This document shows, in pieces, positions 48,415-56,851 of a DNA stretch of 64,000 nt. The translations under genes were made by a program, and so were the position numbers. The stretch's first letter is position 1. Every line of letters begins with the position of its first letter. The stretch lies in assembly GCA_963843605.1 (NCBI GenBank), contig CAWJLA010000001.1, positions 372,001 through 436,000 of the forward strand. Direction: 5' to 3'. This stretch comes from FEN-1297 sp963843605 (GTDB lineage: Bacteria; Bacteroidota; Ignavibacteria; Ignavibacteriales; Ignavibacteriaceae). The notes below the pieces were generated by a model. It was not told the DNA's origin. It worked only from the letters and a program-made list of their open reading frames with translations, and did not search any database.

Positions 48415-50343
48415 ATGAAATTCCGTCCCAAACATATTTTATACTTTTTTTTAAGTTTAGTAGTTATTTCCATCATAATAGACATCATTAAGATTTCTGA
48501 GTATAAGTCTATCGCATCCCTGCCGAAAAAAGAATACGGGCCCGGTGTCTATAAAGTCTATTTAGATCTTGTGAACAACAATAAGACTATAAACTGGGTA
48601 CAATTAGACGAAACTCTTAAATACATTGACAATCAATATGATTGCTCCGATTTCAGAATTGCTACCTTAATAAGAGTTATTTATGACTTTAATTTGCAAA
48701 TTCCTGATTCTGAAAAAGTAAAAATTAAAAAGACTCTTTTGAATTTCAGATATTGGATGGACGAACCGGGTGAAAACGGTATGTGCTATTGGAGCGAAAA
48801 CCATCAGATACTTTTCGCGTCAGCGGAATTCCTGATAGGACAACTTTATCCAAATGAAGTATTTCCGAACAGCGGACTTACGGGGAAACAACACATGGAA
48901 AAGGCAATGCATAGGATAAAAGAATGGCTCAAGATGAGATGGAATTATGGATTTAGCGAATTTTATTCGACAACTTATTACAACGAAGATATTGCCGGAA
49001 TGATTAACATTATTGACTACGCCCATGATAATGAGATGGTAAAAAGAACGGAAATTATTATGGACTTATTAATGTATGACATTGCTTCTCAAAAAATGGA
49101 CAATATGTTCGTATCGGTAAGCGGACGGGCATATGAGAACGGCCGGAAAGGAGGTCCCAGATTATCGTCAACCGTAATTACCAATTATGTATGGAATAAA
49201 ATTCAAAGAAAATTACTTCACGTTAATTTCGGATTTTTAAACGACAAGAAATATCAGGTTCCCTCTGTTATACTGGAAATAGGAAGAGATACTTCGAATG
49301 CGGTAATAAAACAGTGCAACGGATTAAATATTTCGCAACTAAAGACAGAAGGTTATTTCGGTTCAGATAATAAAAGTATTATGATGCAGTGGGGAATGGA
49401 GGCTTTTTCAAATCCTGGTATTGTAAGAAACTCTCTTACTTACATCAGAAAAAATAATATGTTTTCAAACGAATTTTTGACCAAATTTAAATATTTGGAC
49501 TTTACATTATTGCGAATTTTTCATCTGGAACCTCTTGTAATACGAATATTAAACCCGCAAACTAACGGCCACGCAATCCAGCAAGCAAACACATATACTT
49601 ATAAAACAAAAGATTATTCAATTTATTCTGTTCAGAATTACTTTCCCGGAAATTATGCCAATCAAGTGCACGTTGCCGGAATGAATATTAAAAATTACTT
49701 CAGCATATTTCATTCGCATCCTGCACTTCCGAAGGATAAAAAGCATGATTCGCCCAGTTATTGGGTGGGATACGGACGGCTGCCTCAGGTTGCACAGGAC
49801 AGTTCCATTAGTATTTCCATATACAACCTGCCGGTAAAAAAAGGTATAATGGAAATGGCCATGCTCGATTTTACCCATGCTTACTTTCCAAAAGAAAAAT
49901 TCGATTCGGTTTTTATTAAAGGTAATTATGCTTTCGGTAAGAAAGGGAAAACATATTGCGCTTTAATCGGAAGAAATAATTTCCGATACGCGGAAAATTC
50001 GTACAGTGATTTAATTCAAAAGGGAAGAAAAGTATTCTGGATTATTGAAGCAGGTTCTAAAGATGAAGACGGATCATTCGGAGATTTCTGCAGCCGAATT
50101 ATGAATAATAAAATCATGTTCGATGAGAATAATCTCGTTCTTAATTATACTTCCCGGGGAAAAGATCTTGAGCTAAAATACTGCGGAGATTTCCTTATTA
50201 ACGATAAAATAGTTAAGACCGAATATGAAAGATTTAATTCTCCTTATATTAAGGCAAAATTTAAGCCCGATTCGCTTTTGTTTGAATACAATAAAAAGTT
50301 TCTAAAACTTGATTTTAACAGAGCACAAAGAGTTTATAACTAA
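48415..50343 (+). CDS. Membrane-anchored (alpha/alpha)-toroid plus beta-sandwich protein, family unknown
   Basis: A 642-residue protein with one N-terminal hydrophobic segment (ILYFFLSLVVISIIIDII). Residues about 60-300 look all-alpha with MCYWSENHQILFASAEFL at about 123-140 (E128-N129-H130), FPNSGLTGKQHMEKA, and MRWNYGFSEFYSTTYYNED. Residues about 330-640 look all-beta. The order is that of toroid-sandwich polysaccharide lyases (for example the PL8 and heparinase families), and conserved N-H-Q plus Tyr residues would fit a lyase Brønsted pair, but I cannot assign a family. The gene lies opposite the hybrid sensor. The function is unknown; a lyase role is inference from shape. Confidence 0.8.
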   Translation: MKFRPKHILYFFLSLVVISIIIDIIKISEYKSIASLPKKEYGPGVYKVYLDLVNNNKTINWVQLDETLKYIDNQYDCSDFRIATLIRVIYDFNLQIPDSEKVKIKKTLLNFRYWMDEPGENGMCYWSENHQILFASAEFLIGQLYPNEVFPNSGLTGKQHMEKAMHRIKEWLKMRWNYGFSEFYSTTYYNEDIAGMINIIDYAHDNEMVKRTEIIMDLLMYDIASQKMDNMFVSVSGRAYENGRKGGPRLSSTVITNYVWNKIQRKLLHVNFGFLNDKKYQVPSVILEIGRDTSNAVIKQCNGLNISQLKTEGYFGSDNKSIMMQWGMEAFSNPGIVRNSLTYIRKNNMFSNEFLTKFKYLDFTLLRIFHLEPLVIRILNPQTNGHAIQQANTYTYKTKDYSIYSVQNYFPGNYANQVHVAGMNIKNYFSIFHSHPALPKDKKHDSPSYWVGYGRLPQVAQDSSISISIYNLPVKKGIMEMAMLDFTHAYFPKEKFDSVFIKGNYAFGKKGKTYCALIGRNNFRYAENSYSDLIQKGRKVFWIIEAGSKDEDGSFGDFCSRIMNNKIMFDENNLVLNYTSRGKDLELKYCGDFLINDKIVKTEYERFNSPYIKAKFKPDSLLFEYNKKFLKLDFNRAQRVYN

Positions 50344-50741
50344 ATTTTGTTCTATAATAATTATGATAAAAACCGAATATATTAATAAACCTTTCTTAAG
50401 GGATTACCGAAAACCTCAAGGGAATTATTTGTAAAAGTATTGATAACTGCGTACATAGAAATTTCCGGAGACTAAATAATATTAAATAATCAGTATTAAA
50501 CTGGTGGCTGAGGGAACAAACTTTACCGGGCATAAATAATTACCGGCTTAAGTTTCCGGTAAAATATCAGTTAATTTGAATATTTTTCATTAATCATAAA
50601 AAAAATTTTATGATTAACGATCTAACAGATAAAATGAACTGACCGATCGAGATCCGCACATAAAAAGTTTTTAATTAAAACGTTCCGATGTGAAGTAGTA
50701 ATCTGCCGATTGTGTAATTTACCGGTCCGTTTCTAAAATTA
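50344..50741. other. 398-nt convergent intergenic region with two inverted repeats
   Basis: The region separates the plus-strand 642-residue gene from the minus-strand HAD gene. Two perfect inverted repeats are present: TTTACCGG (50522-50529)/CCGGTAAA (50556-50563) with a 26-nt loop, and TTAATCATAAAA (50590-50601)/TTTTATGATTAA (50606-50617) with a 4-nt loop. Neither is followed by a long T-run, so they are weak terminator candidates. No open frame of note. Confidence 0.45.
50590..50617. terminator. A/T-rich 12-bp hairpin between convergent genes, possible bidirectional terminator
   Basis: A perfect 12-bp stem with a 4-nt A loop. Its arms contain TTTTA and TAAAA at the inner ends. The position between converging genes supports a terminator, but there is no T-tract after the stem, so RNA polymerase release may depend on other factors. 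Confidence 0.35.
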
Positions 50742-51720
50742 TTAAGGAAGTAATTTCAAATTATTCGCGCCGAAGGTTCCGAGTTTAAGCGTCTCTTCAG
50801 TCGGTATCCACTCTCCCGTATTTTCATCACGGCCCTGCATTACAACGACAGTATTGCCGTACATTCTACCTGCAAGTTGTGAGGCGGCAATTTTGCATAG
50901 TTCGCTAATCTTTCCGTGCTTCAGCCTATTGACAATTAAAACCAGCTGTACCGGATTGTATTTGTTCAGCATTCGAACTCCGTTAAGTCCGGAAAGCTGC
51001 GTCATCATGTAATAATCTCCATCACTGTCACCTGCTATCATAACGGGATTTGAATGATACTTCTCAACGAGAATATTGTTTATATTATATGCCTTGCCTT
51101 CCATACTATTGATAGTATATCCGCCGGAATTGTCATACAAAGACATGTAGCGGCCGGAACGGTCTTTCTTAAGGCGTAAACCGAGGACTCGGTTTCTAGG
51201 CAGCTCGTAACCGAAAGCCGGATCAGTCGCAACGGCTTCGATTATATCCTGCATAGAAGCAGTGCTGATGTAAACGGAAATTTTATTCTTCTCCAATTTT
51301 TTAAACAGCATACCGATTTCCTGTGTAGGGCGAATTGCATTTACAAAATAATTTCCCGCTGCAGAGTTGCTTACCGCACCGGCTTTTCCGGGAAGGTTTA
51401 CCGGACTGTCAAAGAAATCTTTTTTATTGTTGCTTTTAACAGCAAGATTGATCGCTTTCTTTACCATGCTTTTTATTTCGTACGAATTAAAACCAGGATA
51501 GGTTACATATAAAATCCAGGTATAAGCCACATTAGGAGAAAATGTCTCTTCTAGGGCGGCATATGTAAACCACATCTTTGCTTCGAAATCCTTAAATTGA
51601 GCCGTTAGCTTCAGATTCTCCAATGACATGCCGGATGAACATTCTGGGTTCATTCCGCGGTAGTGCTCATAAAAATATTTATAATCGTTATAGCAATCCT
51701 CTGCAATCTGATTAAATATT
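50742..51720 (-). pseudogene. Secreted HAD-family phosphatase, C-terminal part (frameshifted)
   Basis: The second part of a HAD phosphatase. The frame begins after the shift near 51712-51725 (NQIAEDCYNDYKYFYEHYRG) and carries EDCYND, KISVYISTASMQDIIEAV (motif II region) and VMIAGDSDGDYYMM (motif IV, with acidic residues for Mg2+). The C-terminus is NTVVVMQGRDENTGEWIP. The first in-frame ATG at 51653 is not a true start. It belongs to the same protein as the next entry, about 460 residues intact. HAD proteins with a signal peptide include phosphorylcholine phosphatases; the substrate here is not known. Confidence 0.75.
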
Positions 51721-52131
51721 AATTTGTTTCCCGTTTATGTTCCTGAAGCGCGATGAAAAATTTCTCGAAGGAATTTGAAGATTATATTCGTATCCGGTAT
51801 CGGTGTAATGCAAGAAGGAATATTTGAAATCTTCCGGTTGCATCTTAAAAGCGAGTTGATCAATCTGGTAGATAAACAAATATTCCTGAATATCGGCGAA
51901 TATCGATGTATTATCCCAGTCGAAAACAGCATAAGCATTTATCTTCCCGGAATTTTTACTAATAAGATTTTCGATTGCATTATACGTGTTCTTTGCCCAG
52001 TTTTCCGTTTTCTGCTCTGCGGATTTGTAATTATAATTTGTCCCGGCAAATGTTAAACCGGATTTTAGGGAATGCCCCTGAAATAATACAAACACGAAAA
52101 TCATTACTAAATTCGATAAGAGCCTTTTCAT
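51712..52131 (-). pseudogene. Secreted HAD-family phosphatase, N-terminal part (frameshifted)
   Basis: The first 139 residues: a signal peptide (LVMIFVFVLFQGHSL), then HAD motif I in NAYAVFDWDNTSIFADIQE with D71 and D73, the nucleophile and acid/base pair of HAD phosphatases, here in the D-x-D-N-T form. The frame stops at TAA 51712-51714, and the rest of the protein continues with one base shifted. The gene follows the PfkB-HAD gene by 83 nt on the same strand and may be the last gene of that operon, though its secreted location does not match the cytoplasmic partners. Confidence 0.75.
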
Positions 52132-52214
52132 TTTCTAATTTCCTTTGCAAAATATTTATATTTCATTTAACTTGTTCGAACAATATTTCGCACAAATAAT
52201 TTCTCTGGGAAAAA

Positions 52215-54083
52215 TCAGGAATAATAATGTGCGCGCCCGCTTTTATTAAATCTTGTTCGTTTATCAATACTTAATCCATGCCGACGGACTTCATCGCTTG
52301 CAATTCCGACGGCTATACCGCCTATCTTTCTGCATTCGCGCATTTCAACCGGTCCGTCGCCGAACGTAATTAATTCCGTACCGCTTAAATTGTTATCTCT
52401 TATGATTTTTTCCATAACCATCTTTTTGGAATATTTGCCGATATCACCTATAGCCCCGTAAATACCGCCGGTAAATAAGTGAGCGTACCCCATTGCCTCG
52501 GCTTCTGAAATAACATCATCGTTATCGGTTCCGCTGGCAAGGTAAAGAGTGACTCCTATGTCGAATAGATATTTTAAAAACTCGATTGCGCCTTTTAACG
52601 CAAAATCATTTATATCAAGTTCTTTCTTATTTAGCTTTTTAATCCTCGCTCTAACTGTTTCCATCAGCGATTCATTATAAATTTCTTTGTAGCCGTATTT
52701 ATCCAGAATTTTTTCAGGCGGGATAATATTGAATTCACATATAATGTCAATTAAACCTTCCATTTGTTGAATAGTTTGAATACCGGTAGATTTATCTATA
52801 TAATCTTTTACCCGGTTAACCACTTTATTATACAAATGTTCGTCAGCGTTCAGATATTCTTCCCCAAGTATAGCTTTCACCATCATCGGTTCCATCACCC
52901 GTTCCCACCCTTCGCGCAATACGCTTATGGTACCGTCATGATCGAATACGGCGTGTTTAATCATGCTTTTCTTTATAAAGCCGAGGTCATCGTAACATAA
53001 TTCGATCTCACTGTCTTTCCAGTACTTGGCAGCTCTCATATTTTCAGCTAGTTCCGGATTATAAATATAATTCGGAACGGCGCAAACATTTAAAATCTCT
53101 TCCGCTGTTGCCGTACCGGTTTGGAATAATTTCTGGACAGTAACCCCCGCCGCAAAATTTGCAAATTCAATTGCCTGCTGCGTATCGATTTTTACGGCAA
53201 CGGCACAGGCCAATGCGCTTAAGGCAGTATCACCGGCGCCTACGGTATTTAACTTTTTTAGAAACTGCAAACCCGGTACCTCATGAATGCCTTCGTTATC
53301 GCAAGCGAGTATTCCGTATTTACCCCGGCTAATAAAAACCGGTTTATTTTGTTTTTGAAAAATTCCCTCGGCGAATTTTTTAACGTCGTTTAAATTAAAC
53401 ACGTCGTTATAGTCCGCTTTTATACCCATAAGCCGGGCTGCTTCAACTTCATTGGTTTTGATACTCACGCCTTTGAATCTGTCTGAATAATGTCTTGAAT
53501 CGACGATAAATATTTTATTAGGATATTCATTCACCAAAAAATTAATGTCATTGATAAAATCAGTATTTGTTATGCTGTTCTGGATTTGTTGATTTATGAT
53601 TATGACATCCGCATCTTTAATATTTTTACGTATATTCTTTAAAATCAAAATATCGGTTTCCCGGCTCCGTCGGTTATAAGTCCCGAAATCAATTCGAGGC
53701 TGTTCGTTGCCTTCAAGTATTAATTTACAGTAAACATAAGTTTCGAAACTTTCTTTTTGGATAACCAGATCGCTTGTATCAACACCTATCCGGTTTAACT
53801 GGGAAATCATTTCGCGTCCGAATATATCATCTCCGGCAGCACCAACGACTTTTATCAGTTTGGGATTGAGAGCGGCAAGATTTGCAGCTACATTGGAAGC
53901 ACCGCCCAGAGAATATTTTTGATTTCCTACCGCCAAGGCACGCAGCTCCGTCTCAACTGATATTTCCGAACCTCGCGGATCTAAAACCCAGTAAGCATCC
54001 AGACAAAAATCTCCGTACAAAAGGATTTTAGCTTCTTTAATTTTTTCTAATATTTTTTCCGTTTCATTTAAGCCGATATTCAT
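52215..54083 (-). CDS. PfkB sugar kinase fused to HAD phosphatase (HldE1/RfaE-like kinase plus GmhB-like domain)
   Basis: A 622-residue fusion. Residues 1-340 are a ribokinase/PfkB domain resembling the kinase half of HldE: DPRGSEISVETELRAL, YSLGGASNVAANLAALNP (sugar lid/binding) and LNTVGAGDTALSALACAVAV, the PfkB signature with catalytic-base D285. Residues about 373-620 are a HAD phosphatase: HAVFDHDGTISVLREGW with D381 and D383, a helical cap, YLASGTDNDDVI (motif II) and ELITFGDGPVEMREC (motif IV). The start overlaps the upstream gene's stop by 4 nt (ATGA), a sign of translational coupling. In heptose synthesis a kinase and a phosphatase act in turn; their fusion here would make both steps in one chain. 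This pathway is inference. Confidence 0.85.
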   Translation of the reverse strand: MNIGLNETEKILEKIKEAKILLYGDFCLDAYWVLDPRGSEISVETELRALAVGNQKYSLGGASNVAANLAALNPKLIKVVGAAGDDIFGREMISQLNRIGVDTSDLVIQKESFETYVYCKLILEGNEQPRIDFGTYNRRSRETDILILKNIRKNIKDADVIIINQQIQNSITNTDFINDINFLVNEYPNKIFIVDSRHYSDRFKGVSIKTNEVEAARLMGIKADYNDVFNLNDVKKFAEGIFQKQNKPVFISRGKYGILACDNEGIHEVPGLQFLKKLNTVGAGDTALSALACAVAVKIDTQQAIEFANFAAGVTVQKLFQTGTATAEEILNVCAVPNYIYNPELAENMRAAKYWKDSEIELCYDDLGFIKKSMIKHAVFDHDGTISVLREGWERVMEPMMVKAILGEEYLNADEHLYNKVVNRVKDYIDKSTGIQTIQQMEGLIDIICEFNIIPPEKILDKYGYKEIYNESLMETVRARIKKLNKKELDINDFALKGAIEFLKYLFDIGVTLYLASGTDNDDVISEAEAMGYAHLFTGGIYGAIGDIGKYSKKMVMEKIIRDNNLSGTELITFGDGPVEMRECRKIGGIAVGIASDEVRRHGLSIDKRTRFNKSGRAHYYS

Positions 54084-55219
54084 TGAACGATTCCGTGATT
54101 ATTTTTAGAAATTTGTTGCTGCAATGTTTGGTACAAAGCCAATAAGAAATCTCTGTTATCGGCGGTAATATATTTCATTGTTCCGCCCATTCTGCTGAAT
54201 GTTTTCAAATAACGGAGGTAATAACCCGGATCAGTTTGAGGAGGTTCGCCATTCCTCTGCCAGTCCCAGTTGCTTTCCGCCAGATCAACAATCAACATAA
54301 AATGATTATCAATGTGTTTCCCGTGCTGAATCTGAAGGTTCTGCGACATCGAAAGAGATTTCTCAAAAATCATCGGTGACATAACCGCAGAACCGACGGA
54401 GATATATACTCCGCCTTCAAGACGGTTTACCGATTCGGCAAATGTTAAAAAATCGCGAAGCGCAGTTCTTCCGACCGCAGCGCCGTGGTTGAACGGATGG
54501 GTATAAATAATATCGTGACCAATCATTGGATGTCCGGTAAACGGTACTCCTAAACGGTATGCGGCTGCTTGGAGACAATATTTTTTATACGGGAACGGAA
54601 TACCCAGCCAACCGGTTTTTAAGCCGAACTTTTTTATTGTATCAAGCAAATCAATAGCAGCGGCTGCCTTCTCCAAATCTTTTTCGCAATAAGAATTGAT
54701 CAGTTCTCTAATTTTATCTTCGGAAGGTATTCTCAGTCCTTCGTTCTGAATCATACTGCCGATGGATTCGCCGTATCCTTTGCCTTCAAAGGCCCCCACA
54801 ACCAGGGCAAGATTTATATATCTTCCTGTTTCATCCCATATACCGAATTCTCCTTTAGTTACATTGGCCCTGACATCTTCGCTGCTCTTACCTTGAAAAG
54901 AAAATTCCCAGTCGTGAATAATCCCGGCTCCGTTCGTCGCAAGATGAGTTATCCATCCTTCTTCAATTAATTTAATCAGGGTTGGCCCCATTCCGTTTTT
55001 TATGGTGTGAGCCCCAAAAGTTAACATTACCGGAGCGCTTAATTTTCTCGCATTCTTTATTCTTTGACTTACTTCCATAACCGCACTTAGAAATTTTTCA
55101 CTGCAGTTTTCGGGATTTTTAGTCACCGGTACGTAATCGGTTTCGATAACAACCTTGTTTGCTCTTTCGGATAATGATTTAATTAGTAGCTTGGTTCTAT
55201 CGAAATATTTATATGGCAA
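54080..55219 (-). CDS. Deoxyhypusine-synthase-like protein of unknown function
   Basis: A 379-residue cytoplasmic protein. A TTG start is used, because an in-frame TAA lies 12 nt above it and no ATG is near. Residues about 62-115 read VMLTFGAHTIKNGMGPTLIKL, THLATNGAGIIHDWEFSF, GKSSEDVRANV. The spacing of these motifs recalls deoxyhypusine synthase (its glycine-rich T-x-G-G and L-G-G stretches), and AAYRLGVPFTGHPMIGHDIIYT plus GGVYISVGSAVMSPM fit its NAD-binding half, but eIF5A lysine modification is not expected in bacteria. It shares 4 nt with the downstream PfkB-HAD gene and lies 43 nt below the GmhA gene. The reaction is unknown. The family name is a fold-level call. Confidence 0.65.
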   Translation of the reverse strand: MPYKYFDRTKLLIKSLSERANKVVIETDYVPVTKNPENCSEKFLSAVMEVSQRIKNARKLSAPVMLTFGAHTIKNGMGPTLIKLIEEGWITHLATNGAGIIHDWEFSFQGKSSEDVRANVTKGEFGIWDETGRYINLALVVGAFEGKGYGESIGSMIQNEGLRIPSEDKIRELINSYCEKDLEKAAAAIDLLDTIKKFGLKTGWLGIPFPYKKYCLQAAAYRLGVPFTGHPMIGHDIIYTHPFNHGAAVGRTALRDFLTFAESVNRLEGGVYISVGSAVMSPMIFEKSLSMSQNLQIQHGKHIDNHFMLIVDLAESNWDWQRNGEPPQTDPGYYLRYLKTFSRMGGTMKYITADNRDFLLALYQTLQQQISKNNHGIVQ

Positions 55220-55262
55220 TTTTTTATCTTCTATTTAATTATACGTATTCTGTCCTTGTTTT

Positions 55263-55826
55263 TCAGAATTCATCGTCTATAGCCTGACAAAGGATGTGAC
55301 CGATAAGAATATGCATTTCCTGCACGCGCGCCGTGGAGTCTGAAGGTACCACAATATTGATATCGCAGTTGTCATTCATTCTGCCGCCGCCTTTGCCGCT
55401 AAGACCCAATGTAATGCAGCCGGCATTTTTTCCCGCATTAAAAGCACGGATAACGTTAGTGCTGTTACCGGTAGAAGAAATACCGATAAGTAAATCACCT
55501 TCTTCCGCAAGGGCTTCCACCTGTCTTTCAAAAATATAATCGTATTCGTAATCATTACCGATAGCAGTAATTGCAGAGGTATCGGTTGTTAAAGCAATTC
55601 CCGGCAAACCCCTTCTTTCTTTTCTATACCGACCGGATAATTCCGCTGCCAGATGCTGAGCATCCGCGGCGCTCCCCCCGTTGCCGAAGAAAAAAATCCT
55701 TTTACCATCCCTGATCGTCTCTGTACATAACGTGCAAGCCTTCTCTATCTGCGGCTGTAGCGAAGTGATTACTTTGTCTATAACTTCCTCATGAGCTTTT
55801 AGTTCTGCTAAAATCATATTTTTCAT
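55263..55826 (-). CDS. gmhA: GmhA-type phosphoheptose/phosphosugar isomerase (SIS domain)
   Basis: A 187-residue isomerase. IFFFGNGGSAADAQHLAAEL, IALTTDTSAITAIGNDY and IGISSTGNSTNVI are typical of GmhA, which turns sedoheptulose 7-phosphate into D-glycero-D-manno-heptose 7-phosphate. The zinc ligands of the E. coli enzyme (H61, E65, Q172, H180) are found at H58, E62, Q169 and H177 here. The start overlaps the end of the LarC2 gene by 4 nt, so the two are coupled. The kinase and phosphatase of the fusion protein downstream would supply the next two heptose steps; no nucleotidyltransferase is in the window. A substrate other than sedoheptulose phosphate is possible. Confidence 0.88.
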   Translation of the reverse strand: MKNMILAELKAHEEVIDKVITSLQPQIEKACTLCTETIRDGKRIFFFGNGGSAADAQHLAAELSGRYRKERRGLPGIALTTDTSAITAIGNDYEYDYIFERQVEALAEEGDLLIGISSTGNSTNVIRAFNAGKNAGCITLGLSGKGGGRMNDNCDINIVVPSDSTARVQEMHILIGHILCQAIDDEF

Positions 55827-56329
55827 TTCAAATCCGGGTTTTCTGAATCATTCATTTCATTACAATTTTCGGAATGATTTAATTGATAAGACAAAATTTC
55901 CTGCACTTCCCTCAACGGAATATCCCTGATTTCAGAAATGTTCCGGCAGTCGTCATATTCAGGTACTATTCTTATTCCACCGGAAGGCATTTCTATTTCT
56001 TTCACGAGTATTTCTCCGAAATAAGTATTTTTTTTATAAGCGGTGCGTTTCAACATCACGCTGTCCGTTTCTGTTCTTCTGACCCCGATTGTGGTTGAAT
56101 GGCTGAAGATCATATCCAAAATTTTTTCTTCACTTGAAACATTGCATGTGATTGTAAATAAATAACCGGGTCTTCCCTTTTTCATAATTATCGGTGTAAC
56201 AAATGCGTCGGCAGCTCCGGCGTTTATTGCTTTCTCTAAAAAATAGGGAATATGCTGAGGATTCATATCGTCAACATTAAAATTGATTACAAGATTGTGC
56301 GAGTGTTTTTGTTGAATCTCGTTATTCAT
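55823..56329 (-). CDS. Stand-alone LarC C-terminal domain (nickel-pincer cofactor synthesis family)
   Basis: A 168-residue protein that matches only the C-terminal half of LarC, the CTP-dependent enzyme that inserts nickel into the lactate-racemase cofactor: FNVDDMNPQHIPYFLEKA, GAADAFVTPIIMKKGRPG, TTIGVRRTETDSVMLKR, YFGEILVKE and IVPEYDDCRNISEI. In Lactiplantibacillus plantarum LarC is made from two coding parts (LarC1 and LarC2) by ribosomal frameshift. No LarC1, LarB, LarE or LarA gene is seen here, and the region just upstream (56330 on) is not coding for LarC1. It is the first gene of a four-gene operon. Its role may be independent of nickel. Function is open. Confidence 0.85.
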   Translation of the reverse strand: MNNEIQQKHSHNLVINFNVDDMNPQHIPYFLEKAINAGAADAFVTPIIMKKGRPGYLFTITCNVSSEEKILDMIFSHSTTIGVRRTETDSVMLKRTAYKKNTYFGEILVKEIEMPSGGIRIVPEYDDCRNISEIRDIPLREVQEILSYQLNHSENCNEMNDSENPDLK

Positions 56330-56697
56330 AAGAAATTAAGCTTATAAATTAACTATCTGAGGAAATCTATTTTTACCCCGGTTATAATGAAAAAATACCG
56401 ATATGATTGAAAGAACAACCCAACCAACAGTAACAGAAAATTTTAGAAATGAATCTATGGATGTATGCCACATAAAGATTATGCCTTAAGTTTTACAATT
56501 TTCCCGATTCTCAATACATGCAGGAAATCACAAGTTAACATAATTATAAGTTTTTTAACCCTCCCGTCTGTATGTTAATTTTTTCGGTTCATCTGTATAA
56601 AATTTATTATTATATGAATTTAGCGCTCTCCGGTTCGTTTTTCATCTTGAAATTATACCTTATTTACTTCTTGAAAGTACCTCTGATCCTCTAGGAG

Positions 56698-56716
56698 AGA
56701 TTAAAATTTTTAATCT
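56698..56716. promoter_or_regulatory. Perfect 9+1+9 palindrome upstream of glpK
   Basis: AGATTAAAA and TTTTAATCT flank a single T. A perfect symmetric 19-mer in a divergent promoter region is what a dimeric repressor site looks like, but A/T-rich sequence raises chance matches. No regulator can be named. Confidence 0.35.
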
Positions 56717-56837
56717 TTCTCTTATTACTTATAAACAAAAGAATTGAACGTGTAGACAAGTTAACTTCCCGTTATTGTAATAATTTTACATTCTGAATGC
56801 TGGCGGTTAAAATTCAAACCAAAATGAAAAAATCTAA

Positions 56838-56844
56838 TGAGAGG
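56838..56844 (+). promoter_or_regulatory. Ribosome-binding site of glpK (decides the start)
   Basis: TGAGAGG lies 7 nt before ATG 56852. This places the start at 56852 rather than at the in-frame ATG 56837, which overlaps this site and has no site of its own. Confidence 0.55.
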
Positions 56845-56851
56845 CCACCAA

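Larger units (their letters stand above)
56330..56851. promoter_or_regulatory. Divergent control region of the LarC2 operon and glpKDF
   Basis: About 520 nt of A/T-rich sequence lie between divergent starts. It contains a perfect palindrome AGATTAAAA-T-TTTTAATCT at 56698-56716, about 135 nt above glpK, which could be an operator. I see no confident promoter box. No open frame of note. Confidence 0.45.

Noticed and set aside
50522..50563. Inverted repeat TTTACCGG/CCGGTAAA as a strong terminator
   Set aside because: The loop is 26 nt and no T-run follows; kept only as part of the intergenic description.
55823..56329. Programmed frameshift making a full LarC
   Set aside because: No LarC1-like coding sequence lies upstream in any frame within the 507-nt gap to glpK.
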